64,000 bases of DNA, taken from positions 1,736,001 to 1,800,000 of the forward strand of contig JAFEVB010000002.1 in assembly GCA_032629725.1 (NCBI GenBank), read 5' to 3'. A program made the position numbers and the translations under genes. This document shows positions 33,302 to 45,269 of the stretch, in pieces. Position 1 is the first letter of the stretch. Every line of letters starts with the position of its first letter. A model generated the notes under the pieces. The model saw only the letters and a list, made by a program, of their open reading frames with translations. It ran no database searches and was not told where the DNA came from. Source of the stretch: Gremmenia infestans. Taxonomy: Eukaryota > Ascomycota > Leotiomycetes > Helotiales > Hamatocanthoscyphaceae.

Positions 33302-33983
33302 ATACTGATGAAATGTTAGATGGACGACTTTCGGAATGGGTCTGAGAGTTTGAGACGATAAAAAAAGAATTGTACGAACGACTTGGATGCGGATTGTTTT
33401 GTAGCATGATTAAAAGACTCGACGAGCATTTCCTTTGTCAAACCTACCTACTATATATCCTTATAGGCCATCGTTATGTAATTGTATTGTAATCAACGAG
33501 GAAGACAATCTCTTGGAGGTTCCTAAGAATAAATGGAGCGTTTCCCATAGCAATCGGATAGCAGCAACGTTAGCCTAAGCCTATCGAGGCTCACTAACTA
33601 AGGAGCTTCGTACCTGCATGAATTCGTGATCCACCCCTTGAGCATGCTATAGTAGATGACCAGGCTGGTAACTTTACCAGCTCAATGCAGGTGGAGCATT
33701 TAAAAAACATCCCTTTACTAAATTGAATTACAAGAGCTCAAGTTATTAGATAGGAGATCATAGGACAAGAAGTGGTGAATTGGTTTTCTTACATGGACTG
33801 TGCTCCTCCGTACGAAACCCCGCTAGCTCCCTCCTCCCCCGCCTTGAGCTAATCCCTGTCTGGGACGCCTGGCTCCGGCTTGACATCAACACTCAACACC
33901 CAACTGCAGGACAGCTGTTCTCCATCATCATCATCAACTCCCCGCATTCTTCCATTCCAAATATCACAATCACAATCACAGAT
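33302..33983. other. Promoter region of the alpha-mannosidase gene
   Basis: About 680 nt between two plus-strand genes. CA/TC-rich DNA (ATCATCATCATCAAC, TCACAATCACAATCACAG) lies just upstream of 33984. No coding sequence is supported. Confidence 0.4.
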
Positions 33984-36900
33984 ATGGGAGGCGAAACTTT
34001 TGAAATTGCAAAGCTAAAGAGCTCTTACCCCAAGCTGTCCGCGCAGCCTGTTGGAAAATGGATCCCAAACATCTACAAGGACCGTATTGGTCAATTCTAC
34101 GGCGGCGGACAGTATGAGAGTAAGAATCTGCGAGCGTAAGTAGTTTCTACATAATTGCACCTTAATATAATGCTAATCTTTCAATCAATAGGATGATGAA
34201 CGAGGGTGTCGCCTCCGGATCACCCCATGTCGAACTCTCAGTCTGGGATGCCCCCGAGCTGACCCGCCCGACTTTCAAAGATGCTACGAGCCACGAATTT
34301 AGAGATACACAGGTTGGAGACTGGTTCGGTCCATCGTGGTCTACGCATTGGTTCAAAGTCAAGCTCACAGTCCCAGAGGAGCTCTTGAAGAAGGAGCTCC
34401 TAGAACTGCACTGGGATGCGAATAATGAGGGCATGGTATGGACCGAAGAAGGCAACCCCCTCCAGGGCTTGACCGGTGGTGGGGAGAGAGTAGAATGGAT
34501 ATTACCAGAGACATATCGAGACGGGAAGCAACATACGATATACATTGAGATGGCTTGCAATGGCATGTTTGGAAATGCTCCTGGTGGAGACTCGATTCAG
34601 CCGCCCGACCCAAACAAATACTTCCAATTGGGAAAGGCTGATATCGTTGCTGTCAATACAGTAGCTCGTCAATTATGGATCGATATTTGGATCATTGGGG
34701 ATGCGGCTAGGGAATTCCCCACTGATTCTTGGGAGCAGCATAAGGCTTTGAAGGTTGCCAATGAGATCATTGAAACATTCGAATTGGGTAACCAAGACTC
34801 GATCATCAAGGGCCGGAAGATTGCCCAGGAATATTTAGGCAAGGATGTTAACTCCTCGGCGGTCTATAAGACGGACACAAAGCCTATTGTCTACGGTATT
34901 GGTCACTGTCATATCGATACTTGCTGGCTCTGGCCTTGGGCCGAGACCAAGAGAAAGGTCGCCAGATCTTGGTCGAATCAATGTGATCTCATGGATCGGT
35001 ACCCGGAGCATCGATTTACTTGCTCGCAGGCGCAGCAGTACAAATGGCTCAAGCAGTATTACCCTTATGTTTTTGACCGAGTCAAGGAGAAGGTTAAGAA
35101 GGGTACATTTCAACCCGTTGGTGGTAGCTGGGTCGAGCACGACACCAACATGCCATCTGGCGAATCTCTGGTCCGTCAGTTCTTGTACGGGCAGAGATTC
35201 TTCGAGAGCAACTTTGGAGAGCGATGCAGGACTTTCTGGCTTCCTGATACTTTTGGATACTCAAGTCAGTTGCCGCAATTGTGCCGTTTGGCAGGCATGT
35301 CGCGATTCTTCACTCAAAAGCTGAGTTGGAACAATATTAACAACTTCCCTCACACAACCTTCAATTGGGTTTCCCTGGACGGAAGTCAAGTCATCTGCCA
35401 CATGGCACCGGCGGAGACTTACACTGCTGAAGCAAACTTTGGAGATGTGAGGAGGTCAGTCACTCAACACAAATCTATGGATCAAGATGAGACCTCGCTA
35501 CTTGTCTTTGGAAAGGGTGATGGGGGTGGAGGTCCGACCTGGGAGCACATGGAGAAGCTTCGTCGTTGCCGTGGAATGAGCGATACCGTCGGTATGCTTC
35601 CCAGAGTCCAATTAGGTGATTCGGTCGAAGATTTCTTCGATCGTCTTGAGAAGCGAGCTTCAGATGGCCTTGACTTTGTCACTTGGTATGGAGAACTCTA
35701 TTTCGAACTGCACAGAGGTACATATACGACCCAAGCAAACAACAAGCGTAACAACAGGAAGTCGGAGATTATGTTGCATGATATCGAATTGCTAGCCACT
35801 CTTGCCAGTGTCAAACACGGGTACAAATACCCCAAGGAGGACATTGATGATATGTGGGAGAATGTATTGTTGTGCCAGTTCCATGATTGCTTGCCCGGAA
35901 GCTCGATCGAGATGTGTTACGATGACAGTGACGAGGTAAGTTCTTCAATTTTCGCCGGTTCTGTCTTTTTTGAGTGTATGCTGATATTGGTCATAGCTGT
36001 ACGCAAAAGTATTCACGACTGGCGAGAAGATCTTGAAAGACTTGCAAAGTATTTTGGGTGTTCGGGACTTCAGTAACTCCGATAATAAGAAGACCTTGAT
36101 TGCATTGAACACAATGCCATGGCACAGAAGAGAGGTCATCTCTATCGGAGACAATAAGGCTGGAGTAGCTTGCGGCAGTGGAAACTTGCTAGAAATCAAG
36201 ACTTTCAAGATCGCCGAGACTCCTGAGGTCACTGTCAAGGAAGTGAGGAAAGGTGTATTCGTCTTGGAGAACGACCAATTGCGAGTGCAAGTTGAAGGTG
36301 GATGTATCTGCTCACTCTATGATCGCAAGGCCGAGAGAGAAGTCGTACCAAAAGGTGGCAAGGCTAATCAGCTTGTTATTTTCGATGACAAGCCACTCTA
36401 CTGGCAAGCTTGGGACGTCGAGGTTTTCCACTTGGACTCGAGAAAGGAGCTTTCCTCAGGAACAACAAAGATTGTTCAAAGTGATGCGCACCAAGTCAGT
36501 GTCATGACTGAGACGAAGATCAGCGAGAAGAGTTGGATCAAGACCTATATCAGCCTTTCAGCGGCATTCAAAGATCAACAGTCGTATGTTGAGATGCATG
36601 CTGAAGTGGAATGGCAAGAGAGTATGAGATTCCTGAAGGTTGAATTCCCCGTCGACGTTAGAAATACCGAGGCTTCATACGAAACGCAATTTGGCATTGT
36701 TCGACGACCAACTCATTACAACACTACGTAAGCAATCCTCCCCAACTCTCAACCAAGAACGTGCTAATTGAAACAGATGGGATATGGCGAAATTCGAAGT
36801 CTGTTGTCACAAGTTTGCAGATCTCTCGGAGCATGGTTATGGTGTCTCGATCTTGAATGATAGTAAATACGGCTTCGCTACTTGTGGCAATCTGATGCGC

Positions 36901-37389
36901 CTTTCACTCCTTCGAGCTCCTAAGGCGCCAGATGCGCATGCCGACATGGGACGTCACAACATCCGATGGGCAATCCTCCCGCACCAAGGTGATCTCGGAT
37001 CTACTACGGTCCGCACGGGGTACAACTTTAATAATCCTTTGAAGCTTGTACAAGCACCCAAAGAGATGTTGCGTATGGATGCCTTCACAAACCCTATCAA
37101 ACTAACGGGTAACCCATCTCTTATTTTGGATACTATCAAGAGAGGAGAGGATGATGAGGATGTCAGCCGTGGAGAGTTGCCCAAGCGAAAGGGCAAGAGT
37201 GTTATTCTGCGCATTTATGACAGCTTGGGGGGCACCAGCAAGGGCACAATTGAGACGACTTTGGATGTGAAGAGAGTGTGGAAGGCTAACATCTTGGAGG
37301 ATGATGAGGAAGAGCTCAAGATCAAGGATGGCAAGCTCGACATCACTTTGAGGCCGTTTGAGGTGGCTACCTTTAGATTGCAATTGTGA
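33984..37389 (+). CDS. AMS1: Alpha-mannosidase, glycoside hydrolase family 38 (AMS1-type)
   Basis: Removes alpha-linked mannose from free oligosaccharides. In yeast the Ams1 homologue works in the vacuole after delivery from the cytosol. Four exons (33984-34135, 34192-35935, 35997-36727, 36777-37389) join in phase to 1079 aa, the expected length. There is no signal peptide, in line with Cvt-type delivery. Zinc-binding residues lie in GIGHCHIDTCWLWPW (H and D) and in LLCQFHDCLPGSSI (H). The nucleophile is the aspartate in WLPDTFGYSSQLPQ at about residue 402. The C-terminal beta domains follow from about 640 (FVLENDQLRVQVEGGCICSL). The end, FEVATFRLQL, is typical of the family. Confidence 0.96.
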
Positions 37390-38099
37390 ATACGGGACCT
37401 TTTATGAGGAGTTGGGGGCTGGCAATTGAGTCTGGGGAATTGAAATGAGGCTGTAGGATTTAAAAATAAATATTGCAGGGAGGTTCCGTCATTGGACCAT
37501 GCATACGATGAAACGAATTGCATGCCCATCCTAGATCTGACACAACTTTATATGATCCTCCCGAGCCTTCCTTTCGTTTTTCCTTGCATGCACGCATCCT
37601 TTATCAGACGTTTATTTATCCGAATCCCACAGCCCACTCACTCTTTCCCCAGCTTCAATAGACAGCTTGGGCTCGCGCCATCCCAAATTCGACATGCTAA
37701 TCGCAGCCGCAAAAGACGTTCGCTTACCTACTTTGTAAATCAGTACCGTATTATTGGCATGTCATGGACACGTCAGACAGACGAACTCCCTACAAGTGTA
37801 AAGGGTAGGTTTTTTTTTAAAGATTTCTAGAATTCAAAAATGTCTCTTTTAGAGTTATATGGTAAAACGTATCCAGCAACCACTGAACGGATGATTTGCG
37901 TGCAGGGGGTCGCTCTGATAAATCCGGCCCGCCCTCTTTAGTATAAATATGGGACGGGACCTTCCTCAACGGGACGGGGACGGGCTACCTGTTCATGGTA
38001 GGGAGATTAACAGAGCGATCGATCATCGCACGTTTCATCCTACTCGTGTATCGTACTGTACCCTTCCCTCCCTCCCTACATGCATGCATGCATACAAAT
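37390..38099. other. Gene-free spacer upstream of the palindrome
   Basis: It is the 3' flank of the mannosidase gene followed by simple-sequence DNA: CCTTCCCTCCCTCCC and TGCATGCATGCATGCAT near 38060-38095. Frames here are short and without signature. Confidence 0.45.
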
Positions 38100-38123
38100 C
38101 TACAGTACAGTACTGTACTGTAG
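38100..38123. repeat. Perfect 24-bp palindrome
   Basis: The sequence built from CTACAGTACAGT and its reverse complement ACTGTACTGTAG is self-complementary over 24 bases with no loop. Further GTACAGTA and CGTACAGTACG units follow within 35 nt. It may be a cruciform, simple repeat or binding-site cluster. Confidence 0.75.
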
Positions 38124-38157
38124 TTCTACACGATCAGGTACAGTATCGTACAGTACG

Positions 38158-38383
38158 TCAACTTTACGGAGATACAGCGGTTAAGTAATGTTACAATTTA
38201 TGAAAAACAGGGTATCAGGGCGCACTTTAAGCCTCTTAGGGAAGTGCTTACAGGGTCCCCCGCGTAAGCTTTAAGCCCATTAAGGCTTTGTTTACCTGGA
38301 AGACTATCCAAATAGAACTACGAGGAGTAAACACTCATTTAGATTTTTAACATTACTTAACCGCTGTACCTCCGTAAACTCAA
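38158..38383. mobile_element. MITE-like element with ~31-bp terminal inverted repeats
   Basis: 38163-38193 and 38348-38378 are inverted copies of one another over 31 nt with a single mismatch (core ACGGAG, then TACAGCGGTTAAGTAATG). They enclose about 155 nt with no coding sequence. TCAA flanks both ends (38158-38161 and 38380-38383), which would suit a 4-bp target duplication. The repeats also begin at a TA dinucleotide, so a Tc1/mariner-type TA duplication is the other reading. The interior carries two copies of CTTTAAGCC. Size and structure fit a non-autonomous DNA transposon. No transposase is present in the window. Confidence 0.75.
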
Positions 38384-38414
38384 GTTAAGGCCTCAAGCTC
38401 AAGCTCAACCACAC

Positions 38415-38449
38415 CCACAACCACAACCACAACCACAACCACAACCACA
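38415..38449. repeat. (CCACAA)n microsatellite
   Basis: Five complete CCACAA units plus a partial sixth occur directly downstream of the MITE-like element. It is an ordinary hexanucleotide repeat. Confidence 0.9.
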
Positions 38450-38998
38450 GCCCCCTTTCTCAAAAGGACCGAAAATAAAATCCTCCCTTGCCGTACCTGT
38501 TATTACTCGTACTACACTATTCAGGTACCTAGCCACCCCACATGCAATGCCCATGCATACGCCGTACAGCAGGATGCGAAAATGGATTCGTTTCAACGTT
38601 TAAAAATAATGCCACCCCGTCCATCCAATGATGGATAATAAAACATCTGGAGATCGACAAATGGTTGGGCGAAGTACGGCGTACAGTAGTACAGTATGCG
38701 AGTAGTAGGGCCTATTTTTGGTGGCAAGGCTGGTGCAATTTGCAAGCAAGGTATCCAGGTGGGTGGGTGGGTGAGTGGGTGACTTTGTGGCTGCTGCGCA
38801 GGTACGGAGCAAGTACGGAGTAAGTGATGATATATACCGGTACCTCCTAGTTGCAGCTTCTAAGTTCTCTTCTTTCCTCAGCAAGCAAGAACTTGTTGCT
38901 TTTCCATCCATCCATTCGTTCATCTATTCATTCATTTGGTTAGGTGTATATTTATTTCCTTTCCCTTCTCGGACAACTTTATATATATACATGTATAC
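38450..38998. other. Promoter region of the GH71 gene, rich in simple repeats
   Basis: It contains GTACAGTAGTACAGTAT near 38685-38700, GGTGGGTGGGTGGGTGAGTGGGTG at about 38759-38782 and CCATCCATCCATTC near the 3' end. No coding sequence is supported. Confidence 0.45.
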
Positions 38999-40368
38999 AT
39001 GATGAAGTTCTTCACTCCTCTCCTGGCAGCAGCCACATACCTTCTGCAAACCGCCTCGGCCGGGTCGGTTTTCGCACACGTCGTGGTTGGAAATACAGGT
39101 GCTCATAATGTCGCAGCATGGAGCGCCGATATCAAGCTTGCACAAGCCGCCGGCATTGATGCGTTCGTCCTCAACATGGGCTACCCAGACTCCAACATCC
39201 CCACGCAGGTTGCCAATGCGTTCGCGGCGGCGTCGGGAACTGGTTTCAAGCTGTTCTTTGCGTTTGATTATCTGGGCGGTGGGCAGGTGTGGCCTGCTGG
39301 CAGCGTTGCAGCTGATCCTCCCAATTCAGTGGTGTCGTATTTGTTAAAGTACAAGGACAATGCGGCGTACTTCCACTACAACAGCGCACCGTTCGTCTCT
39401 ACGTTCGAGGGGAAAGATAACACCGCAGACTGGGCGCCGGGTGGACCTATCCGGTCCAAGGTTGGAGCTATCCATTTCGTGCCTAATTGGAACAGTATTG
39501 GACAGGCGAATATTGGAGCCCAGCTTAACAATATCGAGGGCTTCTTCAGCTGGGATATGTGGCCGTTGGGAGGAACGAATAAGACGGATGCGATTGATAA
39601 GAGCTGGAAGGCTGCTACGCCGGGAAAGACGTACATGATGGGTGTTTCTCCCTGGTTCTTCCACAGTGCGAGTGGGGGTGAGGATTGGGTCTGGCGAGGT
39701 GATTCCCTCTGGGCCGATAGATGGGCTCAAACCTTAGACATCAAGCCTGACTTTGTACAGTAAGTCTCACTCCCCTTAACTTATTCCCCTTTGTCTGATA
39801 TCTAACAACCCACAGAATCGTAACTTGGAACGACTTTGGTGAAGCCCACTACATAGGCCCCATATCCAACACAGCCGACGTAGCAGCCGGCTCCCTCCAG
39901 TACGTGCAAAACATGCCGCACGACTCCTGGCGCGACTTCCTCCCCTACTACATCGCCGCCTACAAAGGCACGCCCCTCACTCCCACGAAGGACCAAATGC
40001 AATACTGGTACCGCACCGCCCCCGTCAACGCCGGCAACACATGTGGCGTCGTAGGCAATTCTGCCGGCAACGGCCAAGCTACCACGACTCCCAACCAGAT
40101 CTTGGAAGACGGGGTGTTTTTCAGCGCCTTGTTAGTGAGTGCCGCGCAGGTGCAAGTGCAGATTGGGAGCGGGAAGGCGGTGACGTTCCAGGGCTCGGCG
40201 GGCATAAATCATTGGAGCGTGCCGTTTAATGGGCAGACTGGGACGACGAAGTTTAGTGTGCTGAGGGCGGGGGCTGTGGTGAATAGTGGGACTGGACCGG
40301 CGATTACTGCTGGGACAAGTTTAGCGGATGGGTGTGCTAATTATAATGCTTGGGTTGGGAGTTTTTAA
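38999..40368 (+). CDS. Alpha-1,3-glucanase (mutanase), glycoside hydrolase family 71, secreted
   Basis: Extracellular enzyme that cuts alpha-1,3-glucan of fungal walls. Two exons (38999-39759 and 39816-40368) join in phase to 437 aa. Two ATGs stand back to back at 38999 and 39002. The signal peptide is MMKFFTPLLAAATYLLQTASA. Family motifs follow: VFAHVVVGN near the mature N-terminus, AQAAGIDAFVLNMGYPD, KLFFAFDYLGGG, FVSTFEGKDN, FVPNW, GFFSWDMWP, YMMGVSPWFF and, across the intron, IVTWNDFGEAHYIGP with the conserved acidic residue. The C-terminal ~110 residues look like a beta-rich accessory part. The short length means no long carbohydrate-binding tail. It could remodel the fungus's own wall or attack other fungi. 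Confidence 0.95.
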
Positions 40369-40637
40369 GAGGAGTGGGGTGGCTTACTTAAAGAGATGTT
40401 GATGTAACAAAATATTATATACGCAGAGGGTAGTAAAAGGAACATTATTCAAACGTTGACATGGAACAAACGTAGAGAATGGTGTGTAAATAAACTTGAT
40501 AATTCAAAGGGAGAAACGATTTGAATGGGAAATTTTCATTACTGATTGCGATGACTACCGGTCGAATGATTATGGTATCGACCAGTCCACGCTCCTCGAG
40601 ACTCCACTCCCACGCCCAACTCCCAGCAATCACTCAC

Positions 40638-41365
40638 TTAAATGATATGCTTAACTTTCCCATCCTCAACCTGGTACACCCAGCCCGAAATCTCGACGCT
40701 GTCTGGAATACCCTTATTCTGCTTCAAATACTCAACATCTTCCTTAACAGCAGTCTCCCTAAAACTCTCGTCAGCATTTTGTCTGTCCAAAACCCACCAC
40801 AATTCCGTATATCCCCCACTCCACTCCCCTCCTCTCCAAGCACCCCCCCCCAACAACCAACACTTCTCACATGTAGTTTTAATTAAAAAGCAAAGAAAGT
40901 CACAAACTCACAAGTCAGCAAACGATAAAAAATCACCCCCAAAAGCCTTCAACTCATCCACGCCCGCATCCCCCAAGTTCTCCCTCACGACCCGCACCGC
41001 GTCCTCGTTCCCAAACGTCAGCATCCCACAGCCCGTATGCTTGAGCAGCAGGATCTCCTGCGTGCCGAGCAGCTGCTCGGAGATGATGAGCGAGCGCAGC
41101 GCGTCTTTGGCCGAGGCGCCCGCGTTGCGGATAACGTGCGCGTCGCCGAGCGGGATGCCGTAGGCGGCGGCGGGGTCGATGCGTGCGTCCATACAGGTTA
41201 CTGGTGGTGGTGGTGGTTAGAGGGGTGAAAGGGGGAGGGGAGGGAAGGGGAAGATATACATATGGCGTATTTCTTGGCGGGGGGGAGGGCGAGGTGACCG
41301 CTGGTGAAGGTGGAAGCGTAGGATTTATTGGAGTCAATGAGGTTTTGCTGGATTGGGGTTGCCAT
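40638..41365 (-). CDS. Beta-carbonic anhydrase
   Basis: Zinc enzyme that interconverts CO2 and bicarbonate. Three exons (41365-41260, 41200-40912, 40782-40638) join in phase to 179 aa. Zinc-site residues are visible: C38 with the D40/R42 pair in TCMDARID, and H90 and C93 in LKHTGCGM. The glycine-rich GIPLGDAHVIRNAGA segment is typical. The short length and sequence style suit the small fungal beta-CA group rather than the longer Nce103 type. No targeting peptide is seen, so a cytosolic place is likely. It is convergent with the GH71 gene (269 nt apart) and divergent from the Nudix gene. Confidence 0.92.
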
Positions 41366-41883
41366 TGTTGATTTGGGTGTGCTGGTATGTCGTGGGGTAT
41401 GTAGCTCGAGAACTGTGCTGTACTATGGTTATCTTTTATTGTAAGTAAGTGTAGATAGCAAAGACTCCTTCTTATATCTCTTTATACCCTACACCAAGTT
41501 CCGTATATTGGCGGCGATCTTGCCTGTTGATAACAAAAGGGACGTTGGACGGGCGTTCTTAGACTGCATTGCGCCATCGCGTTCCAATGATTTGCTGGAA
41601 TGCTCTACGGTAGTGACGGGAGTTAGTGTAATGACACCATTTCGGGCGTTTTGGTTGTACTGTATACAGTACAGTAGCAGATCGTTTGTGATGTAAATAA
41701 TTATCGGGGATTCAAGATGAGGTTTGTACAGTAGAGTAGAGTAGTACTGTATCTTCATTTGGGGTTAGAGCTGGTGGAGTGCCAAGTCAGGCATGGTCCA
41801 TGCACAGTTCCACCCCGCATTACAAGTACAGTATGTTAACGACGTAGCCGGGGTCGAGGTTTAAACTTATACATATTTTGAGC
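41366..41883. other. Divergent promoter region with TACAGTA-type repeats
   Basis: The stretch between carbonic anhydrase (-) and the Nudix gene (+) holds several TACTGTA/TACAGTA units: TGTACTGTATACAGTACAGTAG near 41657-41678, GTACAGTAGAG and AGTACTGTATC near 41728-41753, and AAGTACAGTATG near 41823. They resemble those around 38.1 kb. A regulatory role is unproven. Confidence 0.4.
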
Positions 41884-43145
41884 ATGAGTGAAGCTATTCC
41901 CAGCGAAACGGATATCAATAATACTAACCCTAAATTTGATATTGATGAGAATGAGAACGAGAACGATAGTGGGGTAGAAGAGATTCTCGAAAGTATACAA
42001 GAGGCTCAATATTTTGATCCAAGTTCTATGGCTACTCTAACTCCTGCCTCGATGGTCAGTATTCAAGGTACAGTACATCCTACAAGAACCTCTCTGAAGA
42101 AAAACCCCAGGCAGCGATAGCCCGACTAAGAGCATACAAACCACCTCAATTCTCAGTATGGGATCGTCTACCCTTAAGCAGACGAGCGGCGGTTCTGATC
42201 TTGCTATTCGCAGACCGCCGAGGTGATCTTCGGGTAGTACTTACAATGCGGGCAGCAAGCTTAAGGAATTACTCTGGTATTTCTATCCCTCCAGGTCTCA
42301 AATGCCGGTATTGACTTCACTCGTACAGGCCAAGCAGCTTTTCCCGGGGGCAAGGCAGATACTCTGGAAGAAACGCCGTGGGAGACAGCACGACGAGAAG
42401 CGTCTGAAGAAATCGGACTTCCCCTCGATGACTCGAAAATCCCCCCGCCGTTCCGAATAGAACATCTCTGCCAACTACCAAACCATTTTGCAAAAACGGC
42501 GCTGGCAGTCCGTCCCTGCGTAGCCTTCCTTCACTCGGACGATATCAAGGCGGCGAGCGTAGGAGACAGCATGATACCCCGCTTAGATGCGAAGGAAGTA
42601 GCAGCAGTCTTCTCAGCTCCGTTCCACAATTTCCTGAAACCCGAAGACGAAGTGAGGGACGGAGATAAGGTGCCCGGGCAGGTGACAGATTGGTATTCTG
42701 GGCGTTGGGTAGATTGGCATGATAGGAAATGGAGGCTGCATAATTTCCACGTCCCCATCAACAACCAGAAAGTGTCGAAGCCGAAAGTGAGACAAGGTGG
42801 ACAGGCAGCTATAGCGGAGGAATTGGATAGAGAGGAAGATCAAGGTATGGAGAGGTATAAAGTCTGGGGCATGACTGCACGAATGCTTGTTGATGCTGCG
42901 AGAGTGGCTTATGGAGAGGAGCCTACGTTTCCGGTACGTTCAATGATCAATCGCAAGCCCTACGAAAGACAGAAGCTGACACGGGGCAGTATAATGACCA
43001 TTTTGGAGACGAGCCCATAATAGAGATGTTAGAGAAGATGGGAAAGCTGGGGGAGAAGGTCCCGGGTCAACCAGACCTAGCGGAATCAAATACGGAGACT
43101 GCGAAAGCGACAGAGACTGCAAAGGTCTCGGCTTCAAAGATGTAA
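41884..43145 (+). CDS. PCD1: Nudix hydrolase, Pcd1-type coenzyme A diphosphatase
   Basis: Peroxisomal-type CoA/oxidised-CoA pyrophosphatase family. Four exons (41884-42067, 42115-42276, 42329-42933, 42990-43145) join in phase to 368 aa. The first ~50 residues are acidic and low in complexity. The in-frame ATG at 42028 (MATLTPASMVSI) is an alternative start closer to the usual family N-terminus. The Nudix core follows: RRAAVLILLFADRRGDLRVV, LRNYSGQAAFPGGKADTLEE, then WETARREASEEIGLP, the Nudix box with its catalytic glutamates. EHLCQLPNHFAKTALAVRPC is typical of the CoA-diphosphatase subfamily. Insertions rich in lysine and acidic residues (about 230-260) separate later segments. Intron 1 is only 47 nt. 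No C-terminal SKL is seen; the end is ASKM, so peroxisomal import is uncertain. Confidence 0.92.
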
Positions 43146-45269
43146 TTCATTTCATCCACAAACAATAATTTTGATACGTCTCCCCAACCATCTACGAGCA
43201 CCTTCCTGCTCAGGAGGTTATCAGACCTAGCCTACAATGCTGCATACGTTCAAATATTTCAAGAAACAAACGCAAAGTTGCGACTCCATCTAAATATTCC
43301 ACAATCCCCTACAAACTCGATTCATACTACTCTACCGTGCTTCAATCCTTGCCACACCCCTCTTCATTCATACATTTCCCTCGCCTCTCCAACATCCCTA
43401 TCCTATCCCCATACCTTGATATCATCTCCCAGCGCTAATCCCGCGACCTTTCCCTCTTTAGCAAAAAGCGCCGGTGAGACAGGGGAGATATATCTTCATC
43501 TGAACCTTTTGCGCTCTAGCCTCAACCTTATTTCAACGTCAAACTCGCTGCGACGTGCAACAAAACTCTTGATCAATTTGCCTGCATCGAGCCCAGGCTC
43601 GGCGGTGCGTGAGAGTGAATTGTACTTTGTAAAGGGTGCGCGGTGTGTTGAGCGGTGGTGTTGAGAAGGGGGGAGGGATATTTAGCCGAGGAGTGAGTCT
43701 CGTGACTGAACTACCCCTTTATGAGGGATTAACGGAGTGTTTCTTGTTGTATGCAGATAAAATGCCGATATAGAACCAAGTGCGCGTTAATTTGACAGCA
43801 TGGAAGCCCAGGTTATCAATCCGGGAACATGTTATGTGGAAGATTACGAGAAGATGTCTCTTAAGTGAAGATTTAGCTTGGCCTACCTAGGGATAACTGG
43901 CTGCGATGTTTAACGCTGCACAGTGCGCAAGCATACTGGCTGGATCCTCCTTCTCGCTCGATAAGCTCAAGCGCTTGCCTGTGCCCGTGAGGCGGATGCC
44001 GATTTCTTCCGTGGATGTGTTGGTGTATATACACTAGGTGACGGGCTCTCTGGTGGCCACAAGACTAGACATGCTGTGGCATTCTGACAGACGATGACGT
44101 CAAAGGGGGCTTCACGTCCGTATATGGATGGCCTTGAGAGTTTTCTCGCAGTAGCTGGCGCTGCCGTTCTTGCCCGGTATGGTGTCTGCTACTGGTATAA
44201 TGCCCATTCTTATCAAGTGCCGTCTTGTGAGGGCAGGTAGCAACAGTCTAGACGTCTTAGCAATGAGAATTATAGGCGAGATTTTGAATAATTAACACAC
44301 CTGTCCGATTGACATATTTTGTGGATGGCTAGTTGGGTGGTCTCGGACCATCAGAGGACTTGCACGAGACAAGGCAGCCATGCCTAGAGGCTTAATTGCA
44401 AGAAATACTTTTTCATATTCGTATACGTTAAAGAATGAATGAGAATATCCAGTTAGGCGTAAGAATAATAGGAAAAGTGAGCAAACAAAGGTGTGATGAT
44501 GTTCATAATATGTAACAAAACCTAAGGGTATTAAAAAGGTACCAAAAGAAAAGATGTCTATGCTATCTTTAGACTTATTTTGCATTAATGAACCAAAAAC
44601 ATTGGTCCCACAGGGCTTATTTTCTTAGCTGGAGGCATCCGGGAACTAATGTCTATGCATGTGCTTGTGCTTGTGCCAACGCATGTATGGTTTGTTTGTT
44701 GGAAGTTTTGGCTTATATGAACTTATACATATTCAATATGTCGAACATCCTTTGACGAAGAATTCTAAGCTCCTTGGCTTACACTACGATATAAGACTCA
44801 CAGACTTAAAAAGGCATTTTTATACTTGGTAATAATAAAATATTACGTTTAACTATAGCTTGCTTGCAGCTAAAGAATAAGGTTATGGCAGAGTTCGAGA
44901 CCTAATAATATAAAGTAAGAAAATAATCATACCCAAAATATGGCAATGGACATTAGTATTTCAAGATTTTCATTCCTCTTTAGGATCAAAGTTCATATGC
45001 ATAGCCCTTGGAAGTACGCGATACGTAGAAGAAGTAGGTGAATGCAACATTAACTACAAGTGGAAGAACTCCGGATCCATCCGTACCTATATCCATCAGC
45101 GCCTGATGAGAATGCTAAAGTAATAGAGACCGGCTTATCCTTCGTTTAGCAATGGTCCTGAGCCTTTGCTGGCAGTCGCAGCTCTAGAATGTGGGGAAAT
45201 TAAATGTTGTAAATGTGTACTGTAGAAGTCTTGGGAGATCCGAATCCCGCGAGTAATTGACTATTGACT
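43146..45269. other. Gene-poor stretch, 2.1 kb
   Basis: No convincing gene. A plus-strand frame at 43278-43664 (128 aa) is Ser/Pro/Leu-rich and may be chance. The part from 44280 to 45000 is AT-rich with many stops on both strands. No RNA gene or clear repeat was found. Confidence 0.45.

Noticed and set aside
38405..38596. 63-aa minus-strand frame with a CGCGCG-type repetitive end
   Set aside because: Produced by translation of the CCACAA microsatellite. It is not a gene.
43278..43664. 128-aa plus-strand frame downstream of the Nudix gene
   Set aside because: Ser/Pro/Leu-rich with no signature and no splice partners. The opposite strand also gives short protein-like readings, so it is not distinguishable from chance.
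44880..44920. tRNA B-box-like string AGTTCGAGACC
   Set aside because: No A box at the right distance and no cloverleaf can be drawn around it. Similar check of 49545-49580 (GGTTTCGATCCC) also failed.
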